DNA from: a virus
Length of the DNA: 49,199 nucleotides
IMG/VR virus record: IMGVR_UViG_3300022696_000018
Span: 1 to 49,199 of that record
Direction: 5' to 3' (one strand)
Shown: one piece after another, positions 27,107-36,684 of the stretch
Numbering within the stretch: the stretch's first letter is position 1
How the letters are laid out: every line of letters starts with the position of its first letter
Translations under genes and position numbers: made by a program
Notes under the pieces: generated by a model
Told to the model about the DNA's origin: nothing
The model's database searches: none
What the model saw: the letters and a program-made list of their open reading frames with translations, nothing else

Positions 27107-30100
27107 TAGTCCTGTCTCCGTTTCTGAGGCTTACGCCTCGCTTGTACTTTACGTCGTTCCTTCTTGCCTTCCTTGGATTCATCAGTGAACACGCCACCGT
27201 TGTAGAAGAACATTTCAGGCAACCCATCCTCTTCCGTCATGTACTTGTACACATCCTTGACCGTCAGGTAGGTAGGCATGAACATCATCACGGTATCCAT
27301 GAAGTCCTTCTGCGCCTTCGTGCGTGCGCGTTCGTCGTCATGGTTCAGTGCCAACTGATAAAGTGACAGCACCAGTTCGAGGACCTGCGGTTGGCCAGGT
27401 GCGACACCCAGCAAGAAACTCCTGCCGTATCCCATCGTTTCCAGTATAGCTCCAGACACCACCAGATAACGCAACGCACCAATCCGCGCCTCAGCGGGGA
27501 CTCGCATGCCAGTACCCGTCTTGCCATTGATCGAGCGGTTCAACCCTTCTGTAAGGAACTTAGAAAAGTAACTCATCCACCATGATTGCAGGCCAGTCAC
27601 AGGCTTGCCAACACGGTACCGGAAAATCTGTGGCATGTCCATAGCAGCGTAGCTGAACTGTGTCACGCCGGCACCAAACTCCATTTCTCTCCTGATGTTC
27701 TCCACCTCGCTGTCATACAAGAAACCCGCAGGCTCATTGTACGTGCGCTGGGGATCTGCCCAACCATACCGTTTAAACTTGCGTTCAGTACACCACTTCC
27801 TAGCCTGGAAGTAGGCCACACGCATCGAGCGATTGACGTTCGACGTTGCCGACCACTGGTAGAGTTTCAACCACTTATCAGTGAACTTCTTTGGCATGGT
27901 GGCGAACGCTTCATGCCCACCGTAAGCCTCATAAAATTCACTCTCACGCATCAACTCTTCCAGTAGCACATCATCGCGTACCATGTAGGACTTGATAACA
28001 GACGGTACGTCATACAGCATCAGGTTCTGCAACAACTGGAACTTATTCCTTATCACCTGCTTGGGGCGTGGACCTAGCACACCGAGAATTCTGGCCTGCG
28101 CTAACTTGCTGAACAGGGATGTGAGCGGAGTGTGGCCGATCCTGCGGTTGAATCTCTTCAGTACCATGTTCATAGCACTTCCGATACCACCCTCAGCGAC
28201 CTGCTTGTTCCACCTCTTGTCAATGTCAGTCATGTGGCCGACAACCATTTCTCGTATGTACTCTTCAGCCCAGGCACGCCAATGCGCAGGCAACTCAGTA
28301 TCATACATCTTCTTCATCTGATCGAAGTACTTCAGTGGTTCGTTCAAGTGTATTTCCTTGAGCGAGGTCCAGGCCATAGCATCAGCTACGACTCCGAGGT
28401 CCTTCGTGAACACGTTGTCAGCGAGTTCCTTGGTCAGCTTACGGTGGAACTCAGTGGGGTTGGAGACAGCCAGTGGTGCATGCTTGCGGTACCAGTACTC
28501 AGCCAAATTGGGAACCGGGCGATTTCCGTCGATTATATCCTGTGCTTCCTGTGAAGCGATGTGCCGTATGTACCCGCCCTCATGCCGGTCGATAAGATCC
28601 TGGCCAAGTTCGGCACGCACAGCATTCTCACGTTCCAGCAACGAATCAGTCAGTGTCCTGAAGTAGTTGAATATCTCAGTCTCTTCCTTGTTCAACCATT
28701 CCGGTGCTGTCTCGTTTGTGTCAAGCAACTCATAGAAGAACTCAGCAGAGGTGGTCGGCTTGTTGCCAAGCACTGACGCAACCTTGGTGCGCCATGTCTC
28801 TCCACCGATCTTATTCATCCTGCGGATCATTTCCTCGTTCTTACGTTGTACCTTCTGGAATTCAATGTGGTGACGACGCTTACCCTTACGGGCGGGATTA
28901 AGCAAGAACCCAAGACCGGCCTTCTCGATCACGAAGTCCTGCGGCACAAACATGCGGAGCAGCGCGTTGCCACGAACCTTGCGACGTTGCAGTGCTTGCT
29001 CAGGATGCAGCACGCCCTTCTGCTTGGCCGCTTCCAGATAGTAGTCAACCAGTGCATCAGCTTCATTCTGGTCCATCTTGGTCATCGACTCTTTGCCGGT
29101 GATGTCCATCAGGGTCTGCTGATACTCTTCGGGTGACTGCTTCATGGAAGACGACAGTCGGTGGACAGCGTCCATCTGTGCCATCGTGGCGCCCTCATTC
29201 GCAACCTCAACGTCAGTGGGCGAGGTCATAATCTCAAGCATGTCCTCTTCCTCTGCCGTCAGTTTCTTGCCGGTGTTCAACTTCTCATTGATCCGGTTCA
29301 CCTCAGCCTGACCTTCCTCAGTCAGTTCAAACGTCGGTGCTTCCTTGCCCTGCATGCGCCATGCCATTTTGCGTGCAATGCTGGGACGCAGGCCATCAGC
29401 GATGAAAGCCTTCTCGTCTTCCTTCACCTGCTTCAGTTGGAACTTGCGCTCTTTCTCTTCGAGCTTGGCCATGCGCTTCATGTGCCGGGCCTCAGAACCC
29501 TCGTCCCACTTCTTGACTGCATTAATGCCCTGGCCCAGTGCGACCTGACCACCACCAACGATGGACAGTACACCGACCTCAACGCCCAGGTTGTCCATGT
29601 CCTGTACGAGCGCTGCCTTGATCCGTGTGCCGAGATCAGCATCAGGGGGTAGATCATAGTCCCCTGTATTGAATGTGGCGTTCAGGAGGGACGACAGGCG
29701 TTCCTCACCGAACTCACTCAGGATGTTCTCACGACCAGCCTTGGACATCATCTTCCTTGCGAACGTGCCCTTGGTGCCCCCGGTGGCGGCGATCCAGGAC
29801 TTCTCCAGGGCGGGGATCAGGACCTTCCCAAGCTTGGTCTTGTTCTCCAGGACCCGGCCAACGAACTTGGAACCACCCGCAGCCTCAGATGCCACCTCGA
29901 ATACCGTCTGCCAATAGGCTTTGGCTAGGCTCTCAGTGGCGCTCTCGTCCTCTCTCATGCCCAACTGAACTTCGACCTGACGCTGGGAGGCTTGTTTCCC
30001 GACGACCGCTGGTAGGCCCACAGAGGCCCTTGTGACCGCCCCTGCTGACCAGCCTGCGGCCCTGAGCATGCCCCGCCCAGCCGTAGTGCTGGCATAATCA

Positions 30101-30708
30101 CCGAAATACCTACGGAGTTTAGCCCTAACTGTGGCTGACCCCAGCTTGTTCAGGCCGCTGGTCATCATCATCTGGACCACGAAGTCGGGCACCTGGCCGA
30201 CTCCACTACCTATCGCGCCGGCTGTCCCCAGCGCAGCAACGTCAGCAGCTTCCTTCGTAGCCCTGGCAACCTGCTTCTCGTCCAGTTCCTTCCGCTGTTC
30301 AGCGGTGAACACAGGCGTCTGATCATCAGATTCAACTCCACCTCGCAGCGGAGAATCGAATTCACGTGTGCGGTACTGGTGCTGATAGTTGTCTTCCTTG
30401 AGCCGCTTGTCTGCTTCGATAGTCTCAAGGTTGTTGACAGCACCTGTCACCCATCCCATCAGCGGGATCTTGCCGACACCCTTCATGCCAGTGTACTCAA
30501 GACCAACGCCACGCATGAACCGCTTGAACGCACCTTCAGGTGCTTCGAATGTCCCGGTGTACCCAGCGCCACGAAAACTGCTCGTATCAACACCGGCTTC
30601 TGCATCCAATGCAGCATAGGGGTTGGACAGTACGCCAGCCTCCTTGTCAAGATCAGCATAAGGGTTGCCGATCCCTGCCTCCCGGTCTAGGTCTTCGTAT
30701 CGTGCCAT
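27106..30708 (-). CDS. Very large virion (ejection-type) protein, 1200 aa
   Basis: The start has GAGGTAA 3 bases upstream. The N-terminus carries three copies of a motif like NPYADLDKEAGV within the first 40 residues. The rest is long, mostly helical, Met/Lys/Glu-rich, with a hydrophobic, Gly/Ala-rich patch at about 160-200. Size, helicity and position before the holin fit podovirus internal core/ejection proteins that enter the host with DNA. No lysozyme, polymerase or protease motif was seen. The other two ejection candidates are the next genes upstream. Confidence 0.7.
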   Translation of the reverse strand: MARYEDLDREAGIGNPYADLDKEAGVLSNPYAALDAEAGVDTSSFRGAGYTGTFEAPEGAFKRFMRGVGLEYTGMKGVGKIPLMGWVTGAVNNLETIEADKRLKEDNYQHQYRTREFDSPLRGGVESDDQTPVFTAEQRKELDEKQVARATKEAADVAALGTAGAIGSGVGQVPDFVVQMMMTSGLNKLGSATVRAKLRRYFGDYASTTAGRGMLRAAGWSAGAVTRASVGLPAVVGKQASQRQVEVQLGMREDESATESLAKAYWQTVFEVASEAAGGSKFVGRVLENKTKLGKVLIPALEKSWIAATGGTKGTFARKMMSKAGRENILSEFGEERLSSLLNATFNTGDYDLPPDADLGTRIKAALVQDMDNLGVEVGVLSIVGGGQVALGQGINAVKKWDEGSEARHMKRMAKLEEKERKFQLKQVKEDEKAFIADGLRPSIARKMAWRMQGKEAPTFELTEEGQAEVNRINEKLNTGKKLTAEEEDMLEIMTSPTDVEVANEGATMAQMDAVHRLSSSMKQSPEEYQQTLMDITGKESMTKMDQNEADALVDYYLEAAKQKGVLHPEQALQRRKVRGNALLRMFVPQDFVIEKAGLGFLLNPARKGKRRHHIEFQKVQRKNEEMIRRMNKIGGETWRTKVASVLGNKPTTSAEFFYELLDTNETAPEWLNKEETEIFNYFRTLTDSLLERENAVRAELGQDLIDRHEGGYIRHIASQEAQDIIDGNRPVPNLAEYWYRKHAPLAVSNPTEFHRKLTKELADNVFTKDLGVVADAMAWTSLKEIHLNEPLKYFDQMKKMYDTELPAHWRAWAEEYIREMVVGHMTDIDKRWNKQVAEGGIGSAMNMVLKRFNRRIGHTPLTSLFSKLAQARILGVLGPRPKQVIRNKFQLLQNLMLYDVPSVIKSYMVRDDVLLEELMRESEFYEAYGGHEAFATMPKKFTDKWLKLYQWSATSNVNRSMRVAYFQARKWCTERKFKRYGWADPQRTYNEPAGFLYDSEVENIRREMEFGAGVTQFSYAAMDMPQIFRYRVGKPVTGLQSWWMSYFSKFLTEGLNRSINGKTGTGMRVPAEARIGALRYLVVSGAILETMGYGRSFLLGVAPGQPQVLELVLSLYQLALNHDDERARTKAQKDFMDTVMMFMPTYLTVKDVYKYMTEEDGLPEMFFYNGGVFTDESKEGKKERRKVQARRKPQKRRQD

Positions 30709-30710
30709 GA

Positions 30711-31595
30711 TTACCTCGCTAGATGTTTGTCAGCGAATGCTCGTCCCTCAGCGGTTGAACTGCCGCCGAGTTTGCGGTACTCTTCCAACAGTTCCTGTCG
30801 TGACTTCTGCTTGGGCATATTCTCAGTAGCCTTGGTGCCGAACGTACCAGCACCAGTATCCTTGGGTGCGTTTGTGGTTCGCTCCTGTGACTGTGACAGC
30901 ATAGCCTGCCCGATGCGCTGCTGTTCTTTCATCAAGAATTGCCTACGTGCTTCCAGGGTGGCCCACTGTCGTAGCTCACTCTGATTGGCGGGGCGATCAC
31001 CCATCATTTCCTTGCCCTCGAACTGCTCACGTCCAGCCTGGCGACCAGTGCGGATATGAACTTCGGGTGCCACACCACCGGGATCATCAAACTGATCACC
31101 GATCTTCCACGTGTCCTGGGAGTATGTCCCTTCCTCGCGTGGCGCCTTTACCAAGAACTGTTTCATGCCACGGTTAATCTCATCGAGTTCAGCCTGGATG
31201 TCGTCAGCCTGCGCACGCAGCGGTTTAGACTGAGGCCCACGCATAGTCTCATACACCTCACTCGGCAGGACCATCTTAGCCTTGACCATTTCAGGGTCCA
31301 TCGCCATCCCACCAGCCTGTGCCATCTTATCAACCTCTTGCATGGCCAGTATCTTTGGCCGGTACTTCTGAGCGATGGCATTGCCCTTGGAACTCCATCT
31401 GTTCTTGACTTCAGTCAGTTTCTGGTTCAACGCACCCTGAACATGAACAGGCAGGCGTGCTGGGTTGTTGACCTTATACTTTGACATCGTAGCCATCAGC
31501 AAAGCGTCACGCTCAGACTTGTAGCCCTGCTCGATAGGCTGGGCCTCAGCCATGAACTGCTGACGTAGATGTTGCATTGCATTGAAATCAGCCAT
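30711..31595 (-). CDS. Helical virion protein, 294 aa
   Basis: The start at 31595 (MADFNAMQHLRQQF) is set by AGGAGA about 8 bases upstream and lies after the previous stop at 31606; the frame from 31643 overlaps it. The product is Gln/Met/Lys-rich with several coiled-coil helices. It is a plausible internal core protein paired with the 1200-aa protein. No enzyme motif. Confidence 0.65.
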   Translation of the reverse strand: MADFNAMQHLRQQFMAEAQPIEQGYKSERDALLMATMSKYKVNNPARLPVHVQGALNQKLTEVKNRWSSKGNAIAQKYRPKILAMQEVDKMAQAGGMAMDPEMVKAKMVLPSEVYETMRGPQSKPLRAQADDIQAELDEINRGMKQFLVKAPREEGTYSQDTWKIGDQFDDPGGVAPEVHIRTGRQAGREQFEGKEMMGDRPANQSELRQWATLEARRQFLMKEQQRIGQAMLSQSQERTTNAPKDTGAGTFGTKATENMPKQKSRQELLEEYRKLGGSSTAEGRAFADKHLAR

Positions 31596-31605
31596 GTCCT
31601 GTCTC

Positions 31606-31965
31606 CTATACCAAGAACCCAAATACGTCAACGGTTGCGTCACAAGCGGCTGTGGTGCCAGTGTTCACAGTTACCTGAAAATTGGAAGATGCAGCAGCCT
31701 TAGTATATTTGGTGTTGTTCCCATCCAGCACAATGAAGTCAGTACCCAGAGTTGTTAGGCTTGATAAGTCGACCGTCTGCTTCCAGCCTGTAAAATCATA
31801 GTCGGTACCACCCGCCATCGATGCTGTTGGGTCGCGCACAACAACATGTGTAACGTACAGAGTCTTACCAACTGGCACAGTAAATAATGTAGTGGCCGCA
31901 GCCGTCTGCATATCAACTACGCTAGATGACAATAGGGTTATGGCATTCTCATTTAAGGCGCTCAT
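31606..31965 (-). CDS. Beta-rich structural protein, 119 aa
   Basis: The start overlaps the previous stop by 4 bases (ATGA). The sequence, rich in Thr/Val/Asp with TLFTVPVGKTLYVTHVVV and a repeated beta pattern, looks like a small virion appendage or decoration protein of the tail region. No catalytic motif. Confidence 0.65.
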   Translation of the reverse strand: MSALNENAITLLSSSVVDMQTAAATTLFTVPVGKTLYVTHVVVRDPTASMAGGTDYDFTGWKQTVDLSSLTTLGTDFIVLDGNNTKYTKAAASSNFQVTVNTGTTAACDATVDVFGFLV

Positions 31966-32369
31966 AATGTCACCACCTCTTCTTGATTACACACAACTTC
32001 GTTATTGTTGCACACTATGTTGTACGATACTGCTGTAACAGAATTGAACTCAACATCAGCGTCTATGTCAGTATCCTGTGGAGTAGACAGGGTCACTGTA
32101 CCGTCAGAATCATCAGTAACTGTTATTTGGTTTGTGGTCCCGGCTACCCAGGCAGTGAGATCAGTGACAGACGCCAACGACTTGCTGCTGTCTGTGCTAA
32201 CCACCCTATTAGCGGTCAAGTTATCCAGTGTCACAGTACCAACTTGAATCTCTTCAAATGCTGGTACTGATTCCAGACCTAGTTTAGATATGATCTGCCG
32301 TATGGCCGTGATCACAGCATTGTGGGCCTCACCTGGCGCTGGCACCCGTATGCCTTGATTCTTGCCCAT
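31962..32369 (-). CDS. Tail-fibre-like protein, 135 aa
   Basis: The N-terminal helix (HNAVITAIRQIISKLGL) resembles tail-fibre trimer stems, then NRVVSTDSSKSLASV and TTNQITVTDDSDGTVTLSTPQDTDIDADVEF form the short beta repeats seen in phage tail fibres. AGGAGGT lies 3-9 bases upstream. It is short for a whole fibre and may be an accessory stem or connector. Confidence 0.7.
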   Translation of the reverse strand: MGKNQGIRVPAPGEAHNAVITAIRQIISKLGLESVPAFEEIQVGTVTLDNLTANRVVSTDSSKSLASVTDLTAWVAGTTNQITVTDDSDGTVTLSTPQDTDIDADVEFNSVTAVSYNIVCNNNEVVCNQEEVVTL

Positions 32370-32371
32370 GG

Positions 32372-33121
32372 TTACCTCCTGGTTGCTGCTGTCCTTATGT
32401 TAGCAAGCTCAGACTCGTCTTGGAACATCGGGCCGTACCCGCCGTAGCTAATCGGCACCGCTGATTCCCGCGCTGGCGAATTCGTAGCCGAAGTCATTTC
32501 GAACATGCCATACACTTCAGGCGAGATCGCGCTGTCCTGGTTGTCATAGATGGTACCCTGCCCATAGCCAGCCGCTTGGTAGAGCGCCGGGAACTGTGAC
32601 GCCTGGGGCTGTGTGGCAGGTTGCTGTTGCGTGCCGGCACGTCGCGCTTCAATATCAGCGATTCTCTTCTTATCAGCTTCGAGTGCCTTCTGCCACTCCC
32701 ACGCTTCACGTTCACGCTCAGACTGTTTGTTCGCAGCCTGCGTGGCGATGCGTTGGCTACTACGGTTACTCGCTGCCTCACTTTTCCTGAAGTTCAACTC
32801 TTCCTGCCTGGCCTCTTCACCAACAGCCAGGCTCATCAGGTTGGTAAGAACACCGAGGTACTGACCCGATAACTCAGAAGATATTCTATTCTTTGCCTGG
32901 CTGACAGCTTCGTGTACCTGCGTTGGTATACCAAGGGCGGCATTGCCAAGTCCTCTGGAAATACTATGCCCAGCTAGGTTGGCCTGTAGCCGTCGTCCTT
33001 CATGTTCTGCCTCAGCGAATCGATTCTGCTCTATTGTGCCACCTGGCTTGAACTGTTCCAGCAGACCCTGCATCACGTTCTTAAGATCACCTATAGCTGA
33101 TGCGTTACCTGTCGTAGCCAT
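32372..33121 (-). CDS. Internal virion/coiled-coil protein, 249 aa
   Basis: A Gly-rich start is followed by a long charged coiled coil (about residues 90-165, QSEREREAWEWQKALEADKK) and a Gln/Pro/Tyr-rich end. It lies between the beta-propeller-like tail protein and the fibre-like gene and resembles small ejection or internal virion proteins of podoviruses. The start overlaps the previous stop by one base (TAATG). Confidence 0.6.
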   Translation of the reverse strand: MATTGNASAIGDLKNVMQGLLEQFKPGGTIEQNRFAEAEHEGRRLQANLAGHSISRGLGNAALGIPTQVHEAVSQAKNRISSELSGQYLGVLTNLMSLAVGEEARQEELNFRKSEAASNRSSQRIATQAANKQSEREREAWEWQKALEADKKRIADIEARRAGTQQQPATQPQASQFPALYQAAGYGQGTIYDNQDSAISPEVYGMFEMTSATNSPARESAVPISYGGYGPMFQDESELANIRTAATRR

Positions 33122-34659
33122 TATGCCAACCTCCCAGCCGGTAGTATTTCAACTTCAATTTCCTCAAACGACCAAGTCTGTGACAGTGTGTTGTTGCGAA
33201 TGCGTATCGCCCCGTACTTGCCACGCGCCATGTGCCGCTGCTTCTTGCCCCGCCGGTATCCAGGACCGTACAGCACACCAGTCTTCTTGTAGGTATCAGT
33301 CGCCAGATTCTCAAGCACCTTCTCAGGTGAGTCACCGACGTACACGTAATACGATGCGTTGGATGAATCAGACTCACTCCCGCCTGATCCACCGCCAGCC
33401 ATGATTCCCCACACATTGCCGATGATGCCCTCACCGCCCAGTGTATCACCCAGCGGGAACGGCCCGATGGTGACGTAACTGTCAACGGCCTCTTCTGTGC
33501 CACCGATGTCGTCGTTCTTCTCTGAGTCACTGAACTGACGGATGTAGCCATCGGAACAACCGAACAGCAAACCACGCTGTGACGGTGTGGCCGAGTGGTG
33601 GTACAGCATACTGAAGGGCGAACAGGAATTCGGGTACTGTTCAGGGTACCAAGAGTCACCACGCTTCTCGTACCAGTAGGACGAGTTCACTCGCGTTGTC
33701 AGGTTCACGATGGACAGCACCAGGCCGTGACGGTCGTGGTCGAAGCCCATGGTGATTCGGTGCGTCGAAGGATCAGCACCCTCATCAGCGATAAGCTTGG
33801 GCAGGTGATACTCAGATAGATGTTGCACGCCACTGAGATCACTGTTGACACGGTAGATCCCACCAGTGCCAAAGAAGTACAGACGCTGCTCATCGTCGTA
33901 GCACCATGACCTAGCACCGAACATGCCGGTGTCATTTGTCACCTTCTTCATCGTGCCACCCTGAGCCGGGTCACCAATCAACGCATAGATACTCTTCTGA
34001 CAGCCAAACAGCAGGTAGTCAATACCGTGGGGCACCAGTGCGCGGATCATATCTTGAAGCACGCCATACTCAACGTCACCACCTGTGGCCGGTGACTGAA
34101 CGTCGTTCGCATTGTACTGCCAGTCCCAGATCATTCCTTGTCGTGTTGCGTACCACTGGTGGGGGTAAGCCGGGTCACCAGCAGTATATAACCGACCCAG
34201 ATACATAGCCCCGAGGTAAAGTCTATCAGGGATAGAGCCATAAGTAGTGCTAGAACCGTAAGTGTCAAGGTCATACCAGTGAGGCCCAAGGTCTTCATCA
34301 GCAGAGATTGTAAACGAGATCGAATTGCCATCATCGTCGAGTCCTGTTACTGTCTCCCCGGTAGTGAAGGTCGCATCCGTTGACCTGAACCCATAGATCG
34401 TACATGCACCAGACAGTGAGGTCACGTAGTCTACGCGCATCTTTGCGCCAGAACTGCCACCCGTCAAAATATTGCCAAAGTCGGGAGGGTGAGTCCCGAC
34501 AGCGGCAGTTGTCAATTTTCCGTTTATGAAGTCGGCAACCTTCAGATTGGCACCATTGAGGATGATAGCCTTGCCGAATGCTTCGACCATTTCTAGGTTA
34601 TCGCCCGTACTAATGTCACCATCTGAGGCTGCTAGTTTAGTCATGTCACCGTATGCCAT
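33121..34659 (-). CDS. Beta-propeller-like tail hub/nozzle protein, 512 aa
   Basis: The whole length is beta-rich with repeated blade-like segments (DRLYLGAMYLGRLYTAG, YLLFGCQKSIYALIG, QRLYFFGTGGIYRVN, HGLVLSIVNL, GLLFGCSDGYIRQF). This is the pattern of tail proteins such as P22 gp10 or T7 gp12 that close the tail tube. No helical tape-measure features. It lies amid tail appendage genes. The assignment to a family is structural inference. Confidence 0.6.
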   Translation of the reverse strand: MAYGDMTKLAASDGDISTGDNLEMVEAFGKAIILNGANLKVADFINGKLTTAAVGTHPPDFGNILTGGSSGAKMRVDYVTSLSGACTIYGFRSTDATFTTGETVTGLDDDGNSISFTISADEDLGPHWYDLDTYGSSTTYGSIPDRLYLGAMYLGRLYTAGDPAYPHQWYATRQGMIWDWQYNANDVQSPATGGDVEYGVLQDMIRALVPHGIDYLLFGCQKSIYALIGDPAQGGTMKKVTNDTGMFGARSWCYDDEQRLYFFGTGGIYRVNSDLSGVQHLSEYHLPKLIADEGADPSTHRITMGFDHDRHGLVLSIVNLTTRVNSSYWYEKRGDSWYPEQYPNSCSPFSMLYHHSATPSQRGLLFGCSDGYIRQFSDSEKNDDIGGTEEAVDSYVTIGPFPLGDTLGGEGIIGNVWGIMAGGGSGGSESDSSNASYYVYVGDSPEKVLENLATDTYKKTGVLYGPGYRRGKKQRHMARGKYGAIRIRNNTLSQTWSFEEIEVEILPAGRLA

Positions 34660-35030
34660 TAGCTTATATCCTCATACCAAAGTTGGTCGTTGCCCACAGC
34701 AATTATACGCTTGTTATCAGTCAGTGCTGAACCAGTCACTTGTGTAACAAGATTACCATTAGCTGTTATTTCAAGTTCAAGTTCAATACCAGCACTAGCC
34801 TGTACGGGTCCAATCACATTGCCCGTGGCTTCTATCTCCAATTCGAGTTCGATAGAAGCAGATGCGCTAACCACACTGAACACCTCGCCTGCCGCAGTGA
34901 ACTCCAACTCAAGTGCAATAGACGCTGAAGCCTCTACAGGTGTTCCAGAGTCACGTGGCTGATCTACTCCTATGTTAAGTGAATAATCATCACTGCCCTG
35001 TACTACACCTATGTTGAGTTCATATGCCAT
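34659..35030 (-). CDS. Repeat protein with ASAsIELELEI beta units, 123 aa
   Basis: The start at 35030 follows the stop of the preceding gene (35032), so the Met at 35072 is not used. Residues about 30-100 contain three near-identical units (SASIALELEF, SASIELELEI, SAGIELELEI with TAAG/ATGN/TANG turns) of about 25 residues. It is a regular beta-solenoid or fibre-like repeat, typical of small virion surface proteins. No enzyme motif. Confidence 0.6.
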   Translation of the reverse strand: MAYELNIGVVQGSDDYSLNIGVDQPRDSGTPVEASASIALELEFTAAGEVFSVVSASASIELELEIEATGNVIGPVQASAGIELELEITANGNLVTQVTGSALTDNKRIIAVGNDQLWYEDIS

Positions 35031-35031
35031 G

Positions 35032-36285
35032 CTATAGCCCTTCAATGTTGGCAAGAGAGTGCCCAGCCTCAATCAATGGTGAATCAGTGGCAAATGTAAA
35101 GTCCTGATTCGCGGGATCAGTAAGCTTCGGGTCCTCTTCCAAATCTGTGTGATCAAGTACACCGTTAGTTATATCCGTGGTGTTGTTATAGAAGATACAG
35201 TACTTCGTCACGGTTCCTTCGCCCGATGCGCTTCCCCGCAGACCATGTGTATTGCCCTGGAACACACAGTTCGTAAAGCCAAAACTATACTCCACGTCCA
35301 TGTAAGCCCCTTCTCCACAATTATAGAAGATGGATTGGAACGCACCGAACGTAGTGGCTGGACCTGTTTCGATACCTTGATATACGCTATCAAAGATGCA
35401 GAAGTCAAAGGTTATGTTGGCATTGTAGCCATTCACACCAACTCCATTCGTTTTGCTACTTCCACACCAGTAACATGAGTGGAATGACGCCCAGTTACTT
35501 CCAAGGGTCACCATTGTGTTAGATGTGCCATGATCCGATGCCACGAACTCACACGATCCAACACGCACCCGTGTGCCAAGGGACAAGTAAGTTCCTTGGA
35601 AAGAGGAACCAGCATCAGCGAACCTACAGTTATAGATAGTGCTGTAGTTACCAAGGGCCACATAATTTGATGTTGTGGTAAAGCGTACATTCTCAAAATC
35701 AGTGTAGGTACCAATCGTCAGCCTATAAGTGACGAGATTATAGGTAGGCCTGTCAGAACCAAAGCAGTCATCACCTCTTGTAGCGTTATACCCACGCACA
35801 TGTATCCTCGAAGACTTGCTGCCACTGCTTATCGTAGCTGTCTCCGACGCATTGTACGTGCCGCTCTTGATCCAGATAGTATTACCAGCCTCCACCTTAT
35901 CATAGAATTCATCGTCAAGAGAAGATCCGGGCTCCCAAGCACCGCCGAGGTTACCATCCCCTCCCGAACCACTCGCCCCGGCAGACCGGTCAATAGTGAT
36001 GTTGTTCGTATCAGTATATGCTGTGACCTGATAAAATCCAGCAGTCAATCCTGCACCACCGCCAATGTAAATAAGGTTACCAACCATGGCAGCGGTGAAC
36101 CCACCAGTCGCGGATGACACGCCTGTTCCCGCACCATCGGTAGCAATATCTGATACACTCAACTGTGCGGAATCCTGTTGACTATAGTCCACTGACGTGC
36201 CGGGATCAAGATCGGCAAAGCCACCCCCATTGGTGGCTGAACCCTCGGCACGCAGTTCCAATACTGTAGAAGAGTCCCATGCCAT
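35032..36285 (-). CDS. Right-handed beta-helix tail protein (tailspike-like), 417 aa
   Basis: The start at 36285 (MAWDSSTVLELRAEG) is preferred over 36309, which lies in the previous gene. From about residue 125 on, IWIKSGTYN, then repeated IxGxx/FxxCxF rungs (NCRFADAG, SCEFVASD, SCYWCGSS, FCIFDSV, NCVFQGN, YCIFYNN) form a pectate-lyase-type beta-helix. Such phage proteins bind or cut host surface glycans. No catalytic residues can be named safely. Confidence 0.8.
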   Translation of the reverse strand: MAWDSSTVLELRAEGSATNGGGFADLDPGTSVDYSQQDSAQLSVSDIATDGAGTGVSSATGGFTAAMVGNLIYIGGGAGLTAGFYQVTAYTDTNNITIDRSAGASGSGGDGNLGGAWEPGSSLDDEFYDKVEAGNTIWIKSGTYNASETATISSGSKSSRIHVRGYNATRGDDCFGSDRPTYNLVTYRLTIGTYTDFENVRFTTTSNYVALGNYSTIYNCRFADAGSSFQGTYLSLGTRVRVGSCEFVASDHGTSNTMVTLGSNWASFHSCYWCGSSKTNGVGVNGYNANITFDFCIFDSVYQGIETGPATTFGAFQSIFYNCGEGAYMDVEYSFGFTNCVFQGNTHGLRGSASGEGTVTKYCIFYNNTTDITNGVLDHTDLEEDPKLTDPANQDFTFATDSPLIEAGHSLANIEGL

Positions 36286-36295
36286 AACATCCCCT

Positions 36296-36682
36296 TTACG
36301 GTTGTACAAAGTATATTGTCAGTTCACCAATAGCAAAGTTTAGGTACTGGTCAGTAGTCACAGCCTTGGACACTGTCAGCGCACCGTAGCCTATGATATT
36401 GGTACCGACAGCATCATCGTACAGCACGACGTGAGTTATCGTCCCCCATGACGCAGTGGCCACAGCAAACGAAATGGCTGCTGAGTTCTTGACTGCACCA
36501 GTCGTAGTCGCACCAGCCGCACCCCAGCTACCAGCGGGTACTTCTACCAGCGCGTAGGTATCACCAGGTTCTGTAATGTTTGCACCTGCCTTGGTCGGTG
36601 TCGTCGTAGACAGGCCAAGGTATGTAGACACGCTGGTTAGATCATCCAAGTGCGAATGTTCTTGAGCATTTGTGTATGGCAT
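36296..36682 (-). CDS. Small virion appendage protein, 128 aa
   Basis: MPYTNAQEHSHLDDLT then YLGLSTTTPT and ITEPGDTYALVEVP match a family of short phage structural proteins with an LST..P....EP..YARV-like core. A single beta domain follows to the C-terminus. Position in the appendage block supports a tail or head decoration role. No enzyme motif. Confidence 0.7.
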   Translation of the reverse strand: MPYTNAQEHSHLDDLTSVSTYLGLSTTTPTKAGANITEPGDTYALVEVPAGSWGAAGATTTGAVKNSAAISFAVATASWGTITHVVLYDDAVGTNIIGYGALTVSKAVTTDQYLNFAIGELTIYFVQP

Positions 36683-36684
36683 GG

